Positions 41,114 through 52,169 of a DNA stretch of 64,000 bases are shown one piece after another (the first letter of the stretch is position 1; each line of letters starts with the position of its first letter). The stretch is from NCBI GenBank assembly GCA_023091665.1, contig JALJCQ010000006.1, positions 1,302,001-1,366,000 of the forward strand. The letters run 5' to 3'. Made by a program: the position numbers and the translations under genes. Below the pieces are notes generated by a model. The model ran no database searches. It was not told the DNA's origin and worked only from the letters and a program-made list of their open reading frames with translations. This DNA is from Pythium myriotylum. Taxonomy: Eukaryota > Oomycota > Peronosporomycetes > Pythiales > Pythiaceae.

Positions 41114-44100
41114 ATGAGCCCAAGCCCAGCCGACTCTGCCTCCACCGACTTCGCCTCCCCAGCCTTCGCCATGGATTCGACCACCCCAGCCCGCATCAAC
41201 AAGTTCGACGGAACCAACTTCCACACATGGAAGTTCAAGATGCAGATGGTGCTCGAAGAACGCGACGTCTGGGAAGTTGTCTGTGGAGAGGTCAAACTCG
41301 AGCAGTGCCAGACCGACGCGGACCGAGCCCTCTTCAAGAAGAAGTCTCGCAAGGCGCTCGCGATGATCTGTCTCGCGATGGAAGACTCGCAGCTCCCGCT
41401 GGTTCGGTCGGCGAGTGGTGCGCAAGATGCATGGTCAAGACTGGAAGAACACTTCGAGAAGAAGAGCCTTGCCAACAAGCTCTTTCTTCGTCGTCGTTTC
41501 TTCACGACCATGATGGAAGAAGGTGACGATGTGCTCACGCACATCAACAAGCTCAAGACCCTGGCGGAGCAACTCGACGCAGTCGGCGCTCCGGTCAGCG
41601 AAGACGACTTGGTGATCACGCTTCTCGGCAGTCTCAGCGAGTCGTACCAGTTCCTCATCACGGCGTTGGAGTCGCGTGTCGACGCGCTCACGTGGGAACT
41701 CGTGACGTCTCGGCTGCTCCATGAAGACATGAAGCGCAAGGAGCAAGGTGGCGACGGAGCCACGCTTGGCCAGGCGTTCATGACAAGTGACGCGAAGCCC
41801 AAGGGCCGTGCAGTCAAGAAGACTGGCACGTGCAACTACTGCGGCAAGATCGGTCATTGGGCCGCGGAGTGCCACTCGCGTGTCAAGGACAACGGCAACG
41901 GCAACGGCAACTCCGGCGGCAACTCCAGCGGCAACGGCAACAGCAACGGCAACCCTCGGCAACGGTTCCAGCGAGCCAACCTTGCGCGAGATGAAGACCC
42001 CGGCGAGTACCTGTTCTCGGTCGGGAAGACCCAAGGCAAGTCGAGTCAATCCACGGCGTGGTTGGTCGACTCGGGTGCGACTCAGCACATGTCGCGAACC
42101 AAGCAGTTCATGATGAACTACAAGAAGATTGACCCAGTCGACGTGCATCTGGCCGATGATGGCACGGTCCAAGCGGTCGGCGTGGGAGACATTCTCATGT
42201 CGATGAAGACTCCAAGCGGTGTCAAGAAGGGTTTGCTCACCAACGTGTGGCATATCCCCAAGCTCAGCCGCAACCTGTTCTCGGTCGGAAGATTCACGGA
42301 GGACGTTGCTCCCGTGACGTTCGACAAGGACGGTTGCTTTGTCATGCTGAAGGGCGCCAAGCGGACCATCGGCACTCGAATCGGCAAGGGTCTGTTCAAG
42401 CTCAACATGTCTCCAGTGTCGACTGAAGCAGCCCACGCCGCCAGTGCAAGACGAGGTCGCGCCATGTCCAAGTCGTACCTGTGGCACCTCCGACTCGGTC
42501 ACATCGGCTTCAGCGGACTCGAAGCCATCGTCAAGAAGGACCTCGCCGACGGACTCGACATTGGGTCTGTGCAGGAGTGGGAGGTCTGTGAAGGCTGTGC
42601 ACTCGGCAAGCTGACTCGCGTCAAGTTCCAGTCGGGCACGACCAAGCGGTCTGCGAATCTGCTTGACGTCGTGTACAGCGATGTGGCCGGCCCCATGAAG
42701 ACTCCGACTTTCGGTGGCATGAAGTACTTCGCCACCTTCACCGACGACAAGTCTCGACTGTGCAAGTTGTACCTGATGCGGTCCAAGGACGAAGTCTACG
42801 ACAAGTTCGTCGAGTTCGTCAACTGGGCCGAGAACCAAACCGGTCGTCGAGTCAAGGTGCTTCGAACCGACGGCGGCGGCGAGTACCAGTCGGCCAAGCT
42901 TGCCAAGTTCTGTCGCAAGCGTGGCATCGAGCACGATGTCACGCCGCCATACACGCCTCAGTTGAACGGTGTGGCGGAGCGCATGAACCGAACCATCGGT
43001 GAGTGTGGTCGTTGCAAGCTCCACCATGCCAACTTGTCCGACGAGTACTGGGGCGAAGCCGTCATGACTGCAGTCGAAGTTCGCAACCGACTTCCGACCC
43101 GCGCTCAAGACTTGTACAAGTCGCCGTACGAAGAATGGTACGGGAAGAAGCCCTTGCTCGCCAACTTCAAGGTGTTCGGCTGCCATGCGTACGTCCACGT
43201 GCCCAAGGAGAAGCGGTCGAAGTTCGACGCCCGAGCCATCTTGTGTCGGTTCCTCGGCTACTCGGACCACGAGAAAGCGTATCGGTTTGAAGAAATCGCA
43301 ACCGGTCGGATCGTCATCAGTCGAGACGCGCAGTTCATGGAAGACACGTTCGACGATGGCAAGCGCGAAGAACCCTGGAGCAAGTCCGTCGAGTTCCGCG
43401 ACCCTGGAGCAAGTCCGTCGAGTTCCGCGACGATGAAGATGATGAAGATGAAGCAACCGACAACCAAGATGGTGAAGACATGGGTGAGCAGCCAGCCTCA
43501 CCAGCACCAAGTCAGCGCAGCTACGAGCGACCGGAGTGGCAACAGGGCCAGCGGTCGCAGCGTCCAGCAGCACCAGCATCGGCCCAGCAGCCGAATGTCG
43601 ACTACGCACCAGGGTCCAAGCGCCACTCTCGCACGCACTCGCTCGAGAACCTGGCTGAACCGCCAGTTGAGAAGCGCTACGGACGGGTTGGTCGCACAAG
43701 TGGTGCGACTCCACCACCCACGCAAGGTCCAAGGACATCGCTCGAAGATCTGTCTGCACTGCTCACGTCGATCGAAGAGGAAGGCGTAGAAGATGAAGAC
43801 GAAGAAGGCGAAGACGTGCAAGAACAAGGGGGAGAAGATCAAGATCAAGATCAAGATCACGAAGAGTTTGCTCTCGTCGTGAATTCAGGGGGAGAGTTGC
43901 CGACATCGTTCAAGTCGGCGATGGAATCCGACGACGCCAGCAACTGGAAGGAAGCCTGCGACTCCGAGCTTGAGTCGCTCAAGAAGAACGAGACCTGGGA
44001 CCTAGTCCCTTTGCCAGCCGGACGCAAGGCCATCACCAGCAAGTGGGTGTTCAAGGTCAAGGAAACCGCCGAAGGACTCGTCGAACGGTACAAGGCTCGA

Positions 44101-44972
44101 CTCGTTGCCAAGGGGTTCCTGCAGAAGTACGGCATCGACTTCGAAGAGACATTCGCACCCGTCGCCAAGTTCACGTCGATCCGCACCATCCTCAGCATCG
44201 CCGCTCGACACAAGCTCATGATCCATCAGATGGATGTCAAGACGGCGTTCCTGAACGGCAACCTCGACGAAGAAATCTACATGAAGCAGCCCGAAGGCTT
44301 CGTCGACCACCGCCACCCGGACTACGTGTGCAAGCTCAAGCGCTCGCTCTACGGTCTCAAGCAGTCGCCACGCATGTGGAACCAGACCATCGACGCCTTC
44401 ATGCGCAAGGTCGGCTTCACCAAGTGCGAGATGGACCACTGCGTGTACGTCAAGCGGAGCGGCTCAGCGATGATCTTCGTGGTGATCTACGTCGACGACC
44501 TCATCCTCGCCTGCAACAGCCTCGAGTTGCTCACGGCGACCAAGCGTGCACTCAGCGAACGCTTCGAGATGTCCGACCTCGGCGAACTCAAGTACTGCCT
44601 CGGCATGGAAGTTGATCAAGACCCCAAGTCCGGCGACGTGACCATGCGGCAGACCAAGTTCCTGCAGTCGATCCTGACCAAGTTCGGCATGCAAGACTGC
44701 AAACCAGTGAGGACCCCTCAAGACCCCGGACTCAAGCTGACCAAGGCCATGTGTGAAGGTGGTTGCAAGCACGAAGACACCATGAAGAACGTGCCGTACC
44801 GAAGTGCAGTCGGCGCACTCACGTACCTCATGGTCGGCACTCGACCAGACCTCGCAGCGGCAGTCGGCACACTCAGCCAGTTCGCCGCGGACCCGTGTCC
44901 AACACATTGGCAAGCTCTCAAGCGTGTGCTCCGGTATCTGCAAGCGACTCCGACGTACGGCCTGCAGTTCTC
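41114..44972 (+). pseudogene. Copia-A copy C4 gag-pol, frameshifted by a 29-bp tandem duplication and truncated in RNase H
   Basis: The frame is intact through gag, protease and integrase. Near 43,372-43,429 a 29-bp segment (ccctggagcaagtccgtcga and following bases) is present twice in tandem, shifting the frame. The RT part continues in the next frame ([18 protein letters not shown]...) through YVDDLILA and ends at TPTYGLQFS (44,970), where it is joined tail to tail with minus-strand sequence. RNase H, polypurine tract and 3' LTR are missing. A frame reading on to 46,482 is a chimera of RT sense and integrase antisense, not a gene. Confidence 0.86.
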
Positions 44973-46803
44973 ACGTGACATCGTGCTCGATGCCACGCTT
45001 GCGACAGAACTTGGCAAGCTTGGCCGACTGGTACTCGCCGCCGCCGTCGGTTCGAAGCACCTTGACTCGACGACCGGTTTGGTTCTCGGCCCAGTTGACG
45101 AACTCGACGAACTTGTCGTAGACTTCGTCCTTGGACCGCATCAGGTACAACTTGCACAGTCGAGACTTGTCGTCGGTGAAGGTGGCGAAGTACTTCATGC
45201 CACCGAAAGTCGGAGTCTTCATGGGGCCGGCCACATCGCTGTTCACGACGTCAAGCAGATTCGCAGACCGCTTGGTCGTGCCCGACTGGAACTTGACGCG
45301 AGTCAGCTTGCCGAGTGCACAGCCTTCACAGACCTCCCACTCCTGCACAGACCCGATATCGAGTCCGTCGGCGAGGTCCTTCTTGACGATGGCTTCGAGT
45401 CCGCTGAAGCCGATGTGACCGAGTCGGAGGTGCCACAGGTACGACTTGGACATGGCGCGACCTCGTCTTGTACTGGCGGCGTGGGCTGCTTCAGTCGACA
45501 CTGGAGACATGTTGAGCTTGAACAGACCCTTGCCGATTCGAGTGCCGATGGTCCGCTTGGCGCCCTTCAGCATGACAAAGCAACCGTCCTTGTCGAACGT
45601 CACGGGAGCAACGTCCTCCGTGAATCTTCCGACCGAGAGCAGGTTGCGGCTGAGCTTGGAGATATGCCACACGTTGGTGAGCAAACCCTTCTTGACACCG
45701 CTTGGAGTCTTCATCGACATGAGAATGTCTCCCACGCCAACCACTTGGACTGTGCTATCGTCGGCCAGATGCACGTCGACTGGGTCGATCTTCCTGTAGT
45801 TCATCATGAACTGCTTGGTTCGCGACATGTGCTGAGTCACACCCGAGTCGACCAACCACGCCGTGGATTGACTCGACTTGCCTTGGGTCTTCCCGACCGA
45901 GAACAGGTACTCGCCGGGGTCTTCATCTCGCGCAAGGTTCGCTCGCTGGAACCGTTGCCGAGGGTTGCCGTTGCTGTTGCCGTTGCCGCTGGAGTTGCCG
46001 CCGGAGTTGCCGTTGCCGTTGCCGTTGTCCTTGACACGCGAGTGGCACTCCGTGGCCCAATGACCGATCTTGCCGCAGTAGTTGCACGTGCCAGTCTTCT
46101 TGACTGCACGGCCCTTGGGCTTCGCGTCACTTGTCATGAACGCCTGGCCAAGCGTGGCTCCGTCGCCACCTTGCTCCTTGCGCTTCATGTCTTCATGGAG
46201 CAGCCGAGACGTCACGAGTTCCCACGTGAGCGCGTCGACACGCGACTCCAACGCCGTGATGAGGAACTGGTACGACTCGCTGAGACTGCCGAGAAGCGTG
46301 ATCACCAAGTCGTCTTCGCTGACCGGAGCGCCGACTGCGTCGAGTTGCTCCGCCAGGGTCTTGAGCTTGTTGATGTGCGTGAGCACATCGTCACCTTCTT
46401 CCATCATGGTCGTGAAGAAACGACGACGAAGAAAGAGCTTGTTGGCAAGGCTCTTCTTCTCGAAGTGTTCTTCCAGTCTTGACCATGCATCTTGCGCACC
46501 ACTCGCCGACCGAACCAGCGGGAGCTGCGAGTCTTCCATCGCGAGACAGATCATCGCGAGCGCCTTGCGAGACTTCTTCTTGAAGAGGGCTCGGTCCGCG
46601 TCGGTCTGGCACTGCTCGAGTTTGACCTCTCCACAGACAACTTCCCAGACGTCGCGTTCTTCGAGCACCATCTGCATCTTGAACTTCCATGTGTGGAAGT
46701 TGGTTCCGTCGAACTTGTTGATGCGGGCTGGGGTGGTCGAATCCATGGCGAAGGCTGGGGAGGCGAAGTCGGTGGAGGCAGAGTCGGCTGGGCTTGGGCT
46801 CAT
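44973..46803 (-). pseudogene. Copia-A copy F, gag to integrase (minus strand)
   Basis: Read leftwards from the ATG in the primer-binding site (46,801-46,803): gag, CCHC ([14 protein letters not shown]), protease ([11 protein letters not shown]), integrase through RTDGGGEY to KRGIEHDV, where it meets C4. The frame is open over its length. It differs from the other copies in a few residues (VVNSDVAGP instead of [17 protein letters not shown]). Confidence 0.86.
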
Positions 46804-46807
46804 AACC

Positions 46808-47139
46808 TGTTGGAAGGTCGCTTGGTTGGTGGGATGCAAAATGCAAAGTGAATTGATCGGGACTTAGTTCGCTACTGCTACCTCTAAGCCGTCTGTGTGT
46901 GTCCTACCTGTCGTAAACATATGCAAACATAAACTGACTTCGTGGATACTTCAACGAAGTCGATGGGTGGCACTGGATTCAAACCAGAACCAGACGGAAA
47001 ATCTTCCACATGTCGAATCTTCCACATGTCGAATCTTCCACGGAGAATCTTCTGCAGGAGGTTCTTCTACAGCCGAGCTTCAACTGCCGAGCTTCAACTG
47101 GAATGATGACGCTGGGTTCGAGGCGCATCATCTTCAACA
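46808..47139 (-). repeat. Copia-A LTR, minus orientation, right end of the F/C4 complex, 27-bp deletion variant
   Basis: 332 bp. It lacks the 27 bp between two TGTCCTAC copies that other LTRs have (gtgtgtcctacctgtcgtaaac). The same deletion is in the plus-strand LTR at 56,493-56,840. The flank after it (ggctt) does not match the flank before 39,399 (aaccc), so no target duplication supports a single insertion. Confidence 0.87.
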
Positions 47140-47242
47140 GGCTTAGAGGTAGCGACAGCGAACTAAGTCCCGATCAATTCACTCTGCATTTTGCCAAGCT
47201 TCAGTCAAGTCCACTCCTCTTCTCGACTTCGTGACCTTTAAT
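47140..47242 (+). repeat. Remnant of a Copia-B LTR (3' third only)
   Basis: ggcttagaggtagcgacagc...cctttaata is the last 103 bp of a Copia-B LTR, lying between the Copia-A complex and the RT of Copia-B. It indicates that a second Copia-B (or solo LTR) had been at this spot before the Copia-A sequences replaced its left part. Confidence 0.85.
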
Positions 47243-48827
47243 ACTGACAGAGACCAGCGATTTCACTGAACCAAGCACGTATGAAGAGGCCGTCAGTGGC
47301 CCAGATCAAGAACACTGGAAGCGTGCGATTACTGCCGAGTTACGATCTATGCAAGAACGAGAAGTGTTCTCACCAGCCAAGCTTCCAAACGGCGAACGAG
47401 CGATCGACGCCAAGTGGGTGTTCAAGATCAAAAGACGTGCCGATGGTTCGATCGACAAGTACAAGGCTCGACTTGTGGCTCGAGGATTCAAGCAGAAGTA
47501 CGGTATCGACTACACCGAGACGTTTGCACCAGTATTCAAGTACACGACTCTTCGCATGATGATTGCACTAGCAAAGTCATTCGGTTGGCCTGTTGAGCAA
47601 CTCGACGTCGTAACTGCTTTCCTTTATGGCGTGATGAAGGAACAAGTATTCATCCGGACTCCCGAAGGCATGGAACTCGAGCGAGGCTACGACTGTCTCA
47701 AGCTACTCAAGTCCATCTACGGACTAAAACAGGCGTCTCGGGTCTGGAACGAAACCTTCGACGAGTACGTACGATCGATCGGCTTCAACGCATCCAAGTC
47801 CGATCCGTGTCTGTACATCAAGTGTATCGATGGCCAGTGTGTGCTCCTACTCGTCTACGTTGACGATGTGATCATTACTGGAAGTTCGCCTGACCTGATC
47901 ACGGACGTGAAGTCACAACTCAAGACGCGATTCGAGATGACCGACAATGGTCCATGCAAGTTTGTCCTCGGCATCGAACTCGTCGACAATGCAGATGGTT
48001 CGGTTACTCTGTGCCAGCGCCGTTACATCAGTGACATCTTAAAGCGCTTCAACATGGAAGACTGCAAGCCGGTAGCAAGCCCAGTTGACGTCAGTACCAA
48101 GCTCACCACGACGAATGAAGACGATGTGCCGGTCACCAATGCCCCATACCGCGAGGCAGTTGGTGCACTGATGCATGTAATGTGTGCCACTCGACCTGAC
48201 ATTGCATTCGCCGTGGGAATGGTCTCGCGATTCATGGAAGCGCCCCATGAAGTCCATTGGATTGCCGTCAAGCGCATCTTCCGTTACCTCCAAGGCACCA
48301 AGTCGCACGGGATTCGATTCACTACAGACCCGGACATGAAGTTTGCTGGCTACTCCGATGCCGATTGGGCCGGTGACATATCAGACCGCAAGTCAACATC
48401 CGGCTACGTGTTTACACTTGCCGGCGGACCCATTAGCTGGGGATCCAAGAAGCAATCAAGTGTCTCCCTATCTACAAGCGAAGCCGAGTACATCGCATTG
48501 AGTCTCGCAATTCAAGAGGGCAAGTGGGTCCATCGCCTACTGTGTTTTGAAGCATTGGACGCTGCACAAGTCCCAAGTCCGAAGTTGGTGATTCTTGAAG
48601 ACAACCAGTCATGCATCAAGATGACCAAGAACCCAGTAAACCATGGTCGTGCCAAGCACATCGACATCAAATACCACCACATTCGTGATGAAGTCAAGTC
48701 CGGGGAAGTCGAAGTAAAGTACTGCCCAAGCTCAACCATGAACGCCGACTTGCTCACGAAGGGTCTACCCGGTCCCCGTCACCAAGAGCTCACTCAAGCC
48801 CTCGGAATTCAAGGCTGTGACCATTGA
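47243..48827 (+). CDS. Copia-B reverse transcriptase and RNase H
   Basis: The frame reads ETSDFTEPSTYEEAVSGPDQ, then RT (WVFKIKRRADGSIDKYKARL, DYTETFAPVFKYTTLR, LDVVTAFLYG, SIYGLKQASRVWNETF, LVYVDDVIITGSS) and RNase H ([40 protein letters not shown]), ending ...LGIQGCDH with TGA at 48,825. Catalytic residues are intact. A G-rich polypurine tract and the 3' LTR follow within 8 bp. Confidence 0.9.
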
Positions 48828-48834
48828 GGGGGGC

Positions 48835-49189
48835 TATTATGGGTACAATGTGTCACAACATCTTGAAGTTGAAGTTCAAGTTGTGGAAGATTCAACTGTA
48901 GAAAATTCTCATGTGGAAGATTCCCATGTAGAAAATTCTCAGGTGGAAAGTTCTCCATCTAGTTCTGGGTTGAACCCAGTTCAACCCATCAACTTTGTTG
49001 AAGTACCCACGAAGTGTGTATACCTCTGCATATGATTACGATAGGTAGGACATGCATATGTTTATGGTAGCGTAGGACACAAGACGGCTTAGAGGTAGCG
49101 ACAGCGAACTAAGTCCCGATCAATTCACTCTGCATTTTGCCAAGCTTCAGTCAAGTCCACTCCTCTTCTCGACTTCGTGACCTTTAATA
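48835..49189 (+). repeat. Copia-B 3' LTR
   Basis: 355 bp, apparently identical to the 5' LTR. It ends CTTTAATA followed by the target duplication AAGAT, after which Copia-A C3 continues. Confidence 0.92.
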
Positions 49190-51258
49190 AAGATGAAGCA
49201 ACCGACAACCAAGATGATGAAGACATGGGTGAGCAGCCAGCCTCACCAGCACCAAGTCAGCGCAGCTACGAGCGACCGGAGTGGCAACAGGGCCAGCGGT
49301 CGCAGCGTCCAGCAGCACCAGCATCGGCCCAGCAGCCGAATGTCGACTACGCACCAGGGTCCAAGCGCCACTCTCGCACGCACTCGCTCGAGAACCTGGC
49401 TGAACCGCCAGTTGAGAAGCGCTACGGACGGGTTGGTCGCACAAGTGGTGCGACTCCACCACCCACGCAAGGTTCAAGGACATCGCTCGAAGATCTGTCT
49501 GCACTGCTCACGTCGATCGAAGAGGAAGGCGTAGAAGATGAAGACGAAGAAGGCGAAGACGTGCAAGAACAAGGGGGAGAAGACCAAGATTACGATCTCG
49601 AAGCGTTTGCTCTCGTCGTGAATTCAGGGGGAGAGTTGCCGACATCGTTCAAGTCGGCGATGGAATCCGACGACGCCAGCAACTGGAAGGAAGCCTGCGA
49701 CTCCGAGCTTGAGTCGCTCAAGAAGAACGAGACATGGGACCTTGTCCCTTTGCCAGCCGGACGCAAGGCCATCACCAGCAAGTGGGTGTTCAAGGTCAAG
49801 GAAACCGCCGAAGGACTTGTCGAACGGTACAAGGCTCGACTCGTTGCCAAGGGGTTCCTGCAGAAGTACGGCATCGACTTCGAAGAGACATTCGCACCCG
49901 TCGCCAAGTTCACGTCGATCCGCACCATCCTCAGCATCGCCGCTCGACACAAGCTCATGATCCATCAGATGGATGTCAAGACGGCGTTCCTGAACGGCAA
50001 CCTCGACGAAGAAATCTACATGAAGCAGCCCGAAGGCTTCGTCGACCAGCGCCACCCCGACTACGTGTGCAAGCTCAAGCGCTCGCTCTACGGTCTCAAG
50101 CAGTCGCCACGCATGTGGAACCAGACCATCGACGCCTTCATGCGCAAGGTCGGCTTCACCAAGTGCGAGATGGACCACTGCGTGTACGTCAAGCGGAGCG
50201 GCTCAGCGATGATCTTCGTGGTGATCTACGTCGACGACCTCATCCTCGCCTGCAACAGCCTCGAGTTGCTCACGGCGACCAAGCGTGCACTCAGCGAACG
50301 CTTCGAGATGTCCGACCTCGGCGAACTCAAGTACTGCCTCGGCATGGAAGTTGATCAAGACCCCAAGTCCGGCGACGTGACCATGCGGCAGACCAAGTTC
50401 CTGCAGTCGATCCTGACCAAGTTCGGCATGCAAGACTGCAAACCAGTGAGGACTCCTCAAGACCCCGGACTCAAGCTGACCAAGGCCATGTGTGAAGGTG
50501 GTTGCAAGCACGAAGACACCATGAAGAACGTGCCGTACCGAAGTGCAGTCGGCGCACTCATGTACCTCATGGTCGGCACTCGACCAGACCTCGCAGCGGC
50601 AGTCGGCACACTCAGCCAGTTCGCCGCGGACCCGTGTCCAACACACTGGCAAGCTCTCAAGCGTGTGCTCCGGTATCTGCAAGCGACTCCGACGTACGGC
50701 CTGCAGTTCTCGGCATCGAACGACGGAAGACTGGTCGGCTACTCCGACGCCGACTGGGCTGGCGACATCGAGTCACGTCGAAGCACCAGCGGCTACGTGT
50801 TCATGCTCAACGGCGGATGCATCAGCTGGCGCAGCAAGAAGCAGCGAACTGTCGCCCTCTCCTCGACCGAAGCAGAGTACATGGCTCTATCGGAAGCGAT
50901 CCAAGCCGTGTGGCTCAAGGCGTTCCTGTGCGAACTCGGCGAAGTTGCAAGCGACCAAGCGCTCACGGTGTACGAAGACAACCAAGGTGCGATCGCGTTG
51001 GCCAAGAACCCCGAGTTCCACAAGCGCACCAAGCACATCGACATTCGCTACCACTTCGTTCGTGAGAAGGTCGAGGACGGCCAAGTGTCTCTCCAGTATT
51101 GCCCGACCCAAGACATGCTTGCCGACATCATGACCAAGCCGATCCCCACTGTCCAGTTCGACGTGCTCCGCACCAAGCTCGGTGTCCAAGACGCAGTCGA
51201 GTCGAGGGGGAGTGTTGAAGATGATGCGCCTCGAACCCAGCGTCATCATTCCAGTTGA
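49190..51258 (+). CDS. Copia-A copy C3, RT and RNase H (second part, right of Copia-B)
   Basis: Continues the acidic linker ([18 protein letters not shown]), then RT ([37 protein letters not shown]), RNase H ([32 protein letters not shown]) and [12 protein letters not shown], with the stop inside the LTR. It lacks one codon relative to the other copies (AIQAVWL instead of AIQEAVWL). Together with 32,928-35,234 it forms a complete gag-pol once Copia-B is removed. Confidence 0.87.
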
Positions 51259-51795
51259 AGCTCGGCAGTTGAAGCTCGGCTGTAGAAGATTCTCCTGCAG
51301 AAGATTCTCCGTGGAAGATTCGACATGTGGAACGACAAGTTCGACGTGCTCCGCACCAAGCTTGGTGTTCAAGACGCAGTCGAGTCGAGGGGGAGTGTTG
51401 AAGATGATGCGCCTCGAACCCAGCGTCATCATTCCAGTTGAAGCTCGGCAGTTACTGTGGAACGACATGCTTGGAGTCTTCATCGACATGAGAATGTCTC
51501 CCACGCCAACCACTTGGACTGTGCTATCGTCGGCCAGATGCACGTCGACTGGGTCGATCTTCCTGTAGTTCATCATGAACTGCTTGGTTCGCGACATGTG
51601 CTGAGTCACACCCGAGTCGACCAACCACGCCGTGGATTGACTCGACTTGCCTTGGGTCTTCCCGACCGAGAACAGGTACTCGCCGGGGTCTTCATCTCGC
51701 GCAAGGTTGGCTCGCTGGAACCGTTGCCGAGGGTTGCCGTTTCCGTTTCCGTTGCCGTTGCCGCCGGAGTTGCCGTTGCCGTTGCCGTTGTCCTT
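51213..51795. other. Composite recombination scar: two partial LTRs, internal 3' end, filler, antisense gag fragment
   Basis: The order is partial Copia-A LTR 51,213-51,331, a short Copia-A 3' internal piece with polypurine tract (about 51,338-51,394), a second partial LTR 51,395-51,453, filler, then a minus-strand Copia-A protease/linker fragment 51,470-51,795 (ends gttgtcctt). tgtggaacgaca occurs at both joins (about 51,326 and 51,457). The same scar, identical where I compared it, recurs at 61,173-61,755. Confidence 0.85.
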
Positions 51796-52154
51796 TGTTG
51801 AAGATGATGCGCCTCGAACCCAGCGTCATCATTCCAGTTGAAGCTCGGCAGTTGAAGCTCGGCTGTAGAAGAACCTCCTGCAGAAGATTCTCCGTGGAAG
51901 ATTCGACATGTGGAAGATTCGACATGTGGAAGATTCTCCGTCTGGTTCTGGTTTGAATCCAGTGCCACCCATCGACTTCGTTGAAGTATCCACGAAGTCA
52001 GTTTATGTTTGCATATGTTTACGATAGGTAGGACATACATTTGATTATGGTAGCGTAGGACACACACAGACGGCTTAGAGGTAGCAGCAGCGAACTAAGT
52101 CCCGATCAACTCACTTTGCATTTTGCATCCCACCAACCAAGCGACCTTCCAACA
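51796..52154 (+). repeat. Copia-A 5' LTR of copy C5
   Basis: 359 bp, TGTTGAAG...CCTTCCAACA. It is joined to a truncated antisense fragment on its left and followed by the primer-binding site and C5 gag. The presumed initiator is tcactttgcattttgc near 52,111, about 48 nt before the gag ATG. Confidence 0.9.
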
Positions 52155-52169
52155 GGTTATGAGCCCAAG
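52155..52169 (+). promoter_or_regulatory. Copia primer-binding site pairing with the initiator tRNA-Met anticodon arm
   Basis: GGTTATGAGCCC directly follows the LTR. It is complementary to GGGCTCATAACC, the anticodon arm of a yeast-type initiator tRNA-Met, so priming would be of the half-tRNA kind known from Drosophila copia. The ATG complementary to the CAU anticodon is the first ATG of gag. The same site occurs at 15,661, 32,924, 35,590, 41,110, 46,796, 56,841 and 62,115. Confidence 0.75.

Larger units (their letters stand above)
35235..49189 (+). mobile_element. Copia-B element with non-canonical LTR ends, inserted in Copia-A C3, itself split twice
   Basis: Two 355-bp LTRs (35,235-35,589 and 48,835-49,189), identical as far as I can read, have ends TATTA and TAATA. 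The 5-bp target duplication AAGAT is at 35,230-35,234 and 49,190-49,194. Primer-binding site ggttatgagcccaag follows the 5' LTR, and a G run (gggggg) precedes the 3' LTR. The interior is a single Ty1/Copia gag-pol broken by a gene-like segment at 35,882-37,340 and by a Copia-A complex plus an LTR-B remnant at 39,399-47,242. Without them it would be about 4.6 kb. Confidence 0.9.

Noticed and set aside
43480..46482. A 1,000-residue plus-strand frame
   Set aside because: Its first half is the RT of copy C4 and its second half is the antisense of copy F integrase and gag; it exists only because the two copies are joined tail to tail.
39399..47139. A single complete minus-strand Copia-A insertion with target duplication
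   Set aside because: Flanks (aaccc / ggctt) do not match, the two LTRs are different variants, and the middle of the copy is missing, so it is a rearranged composite.
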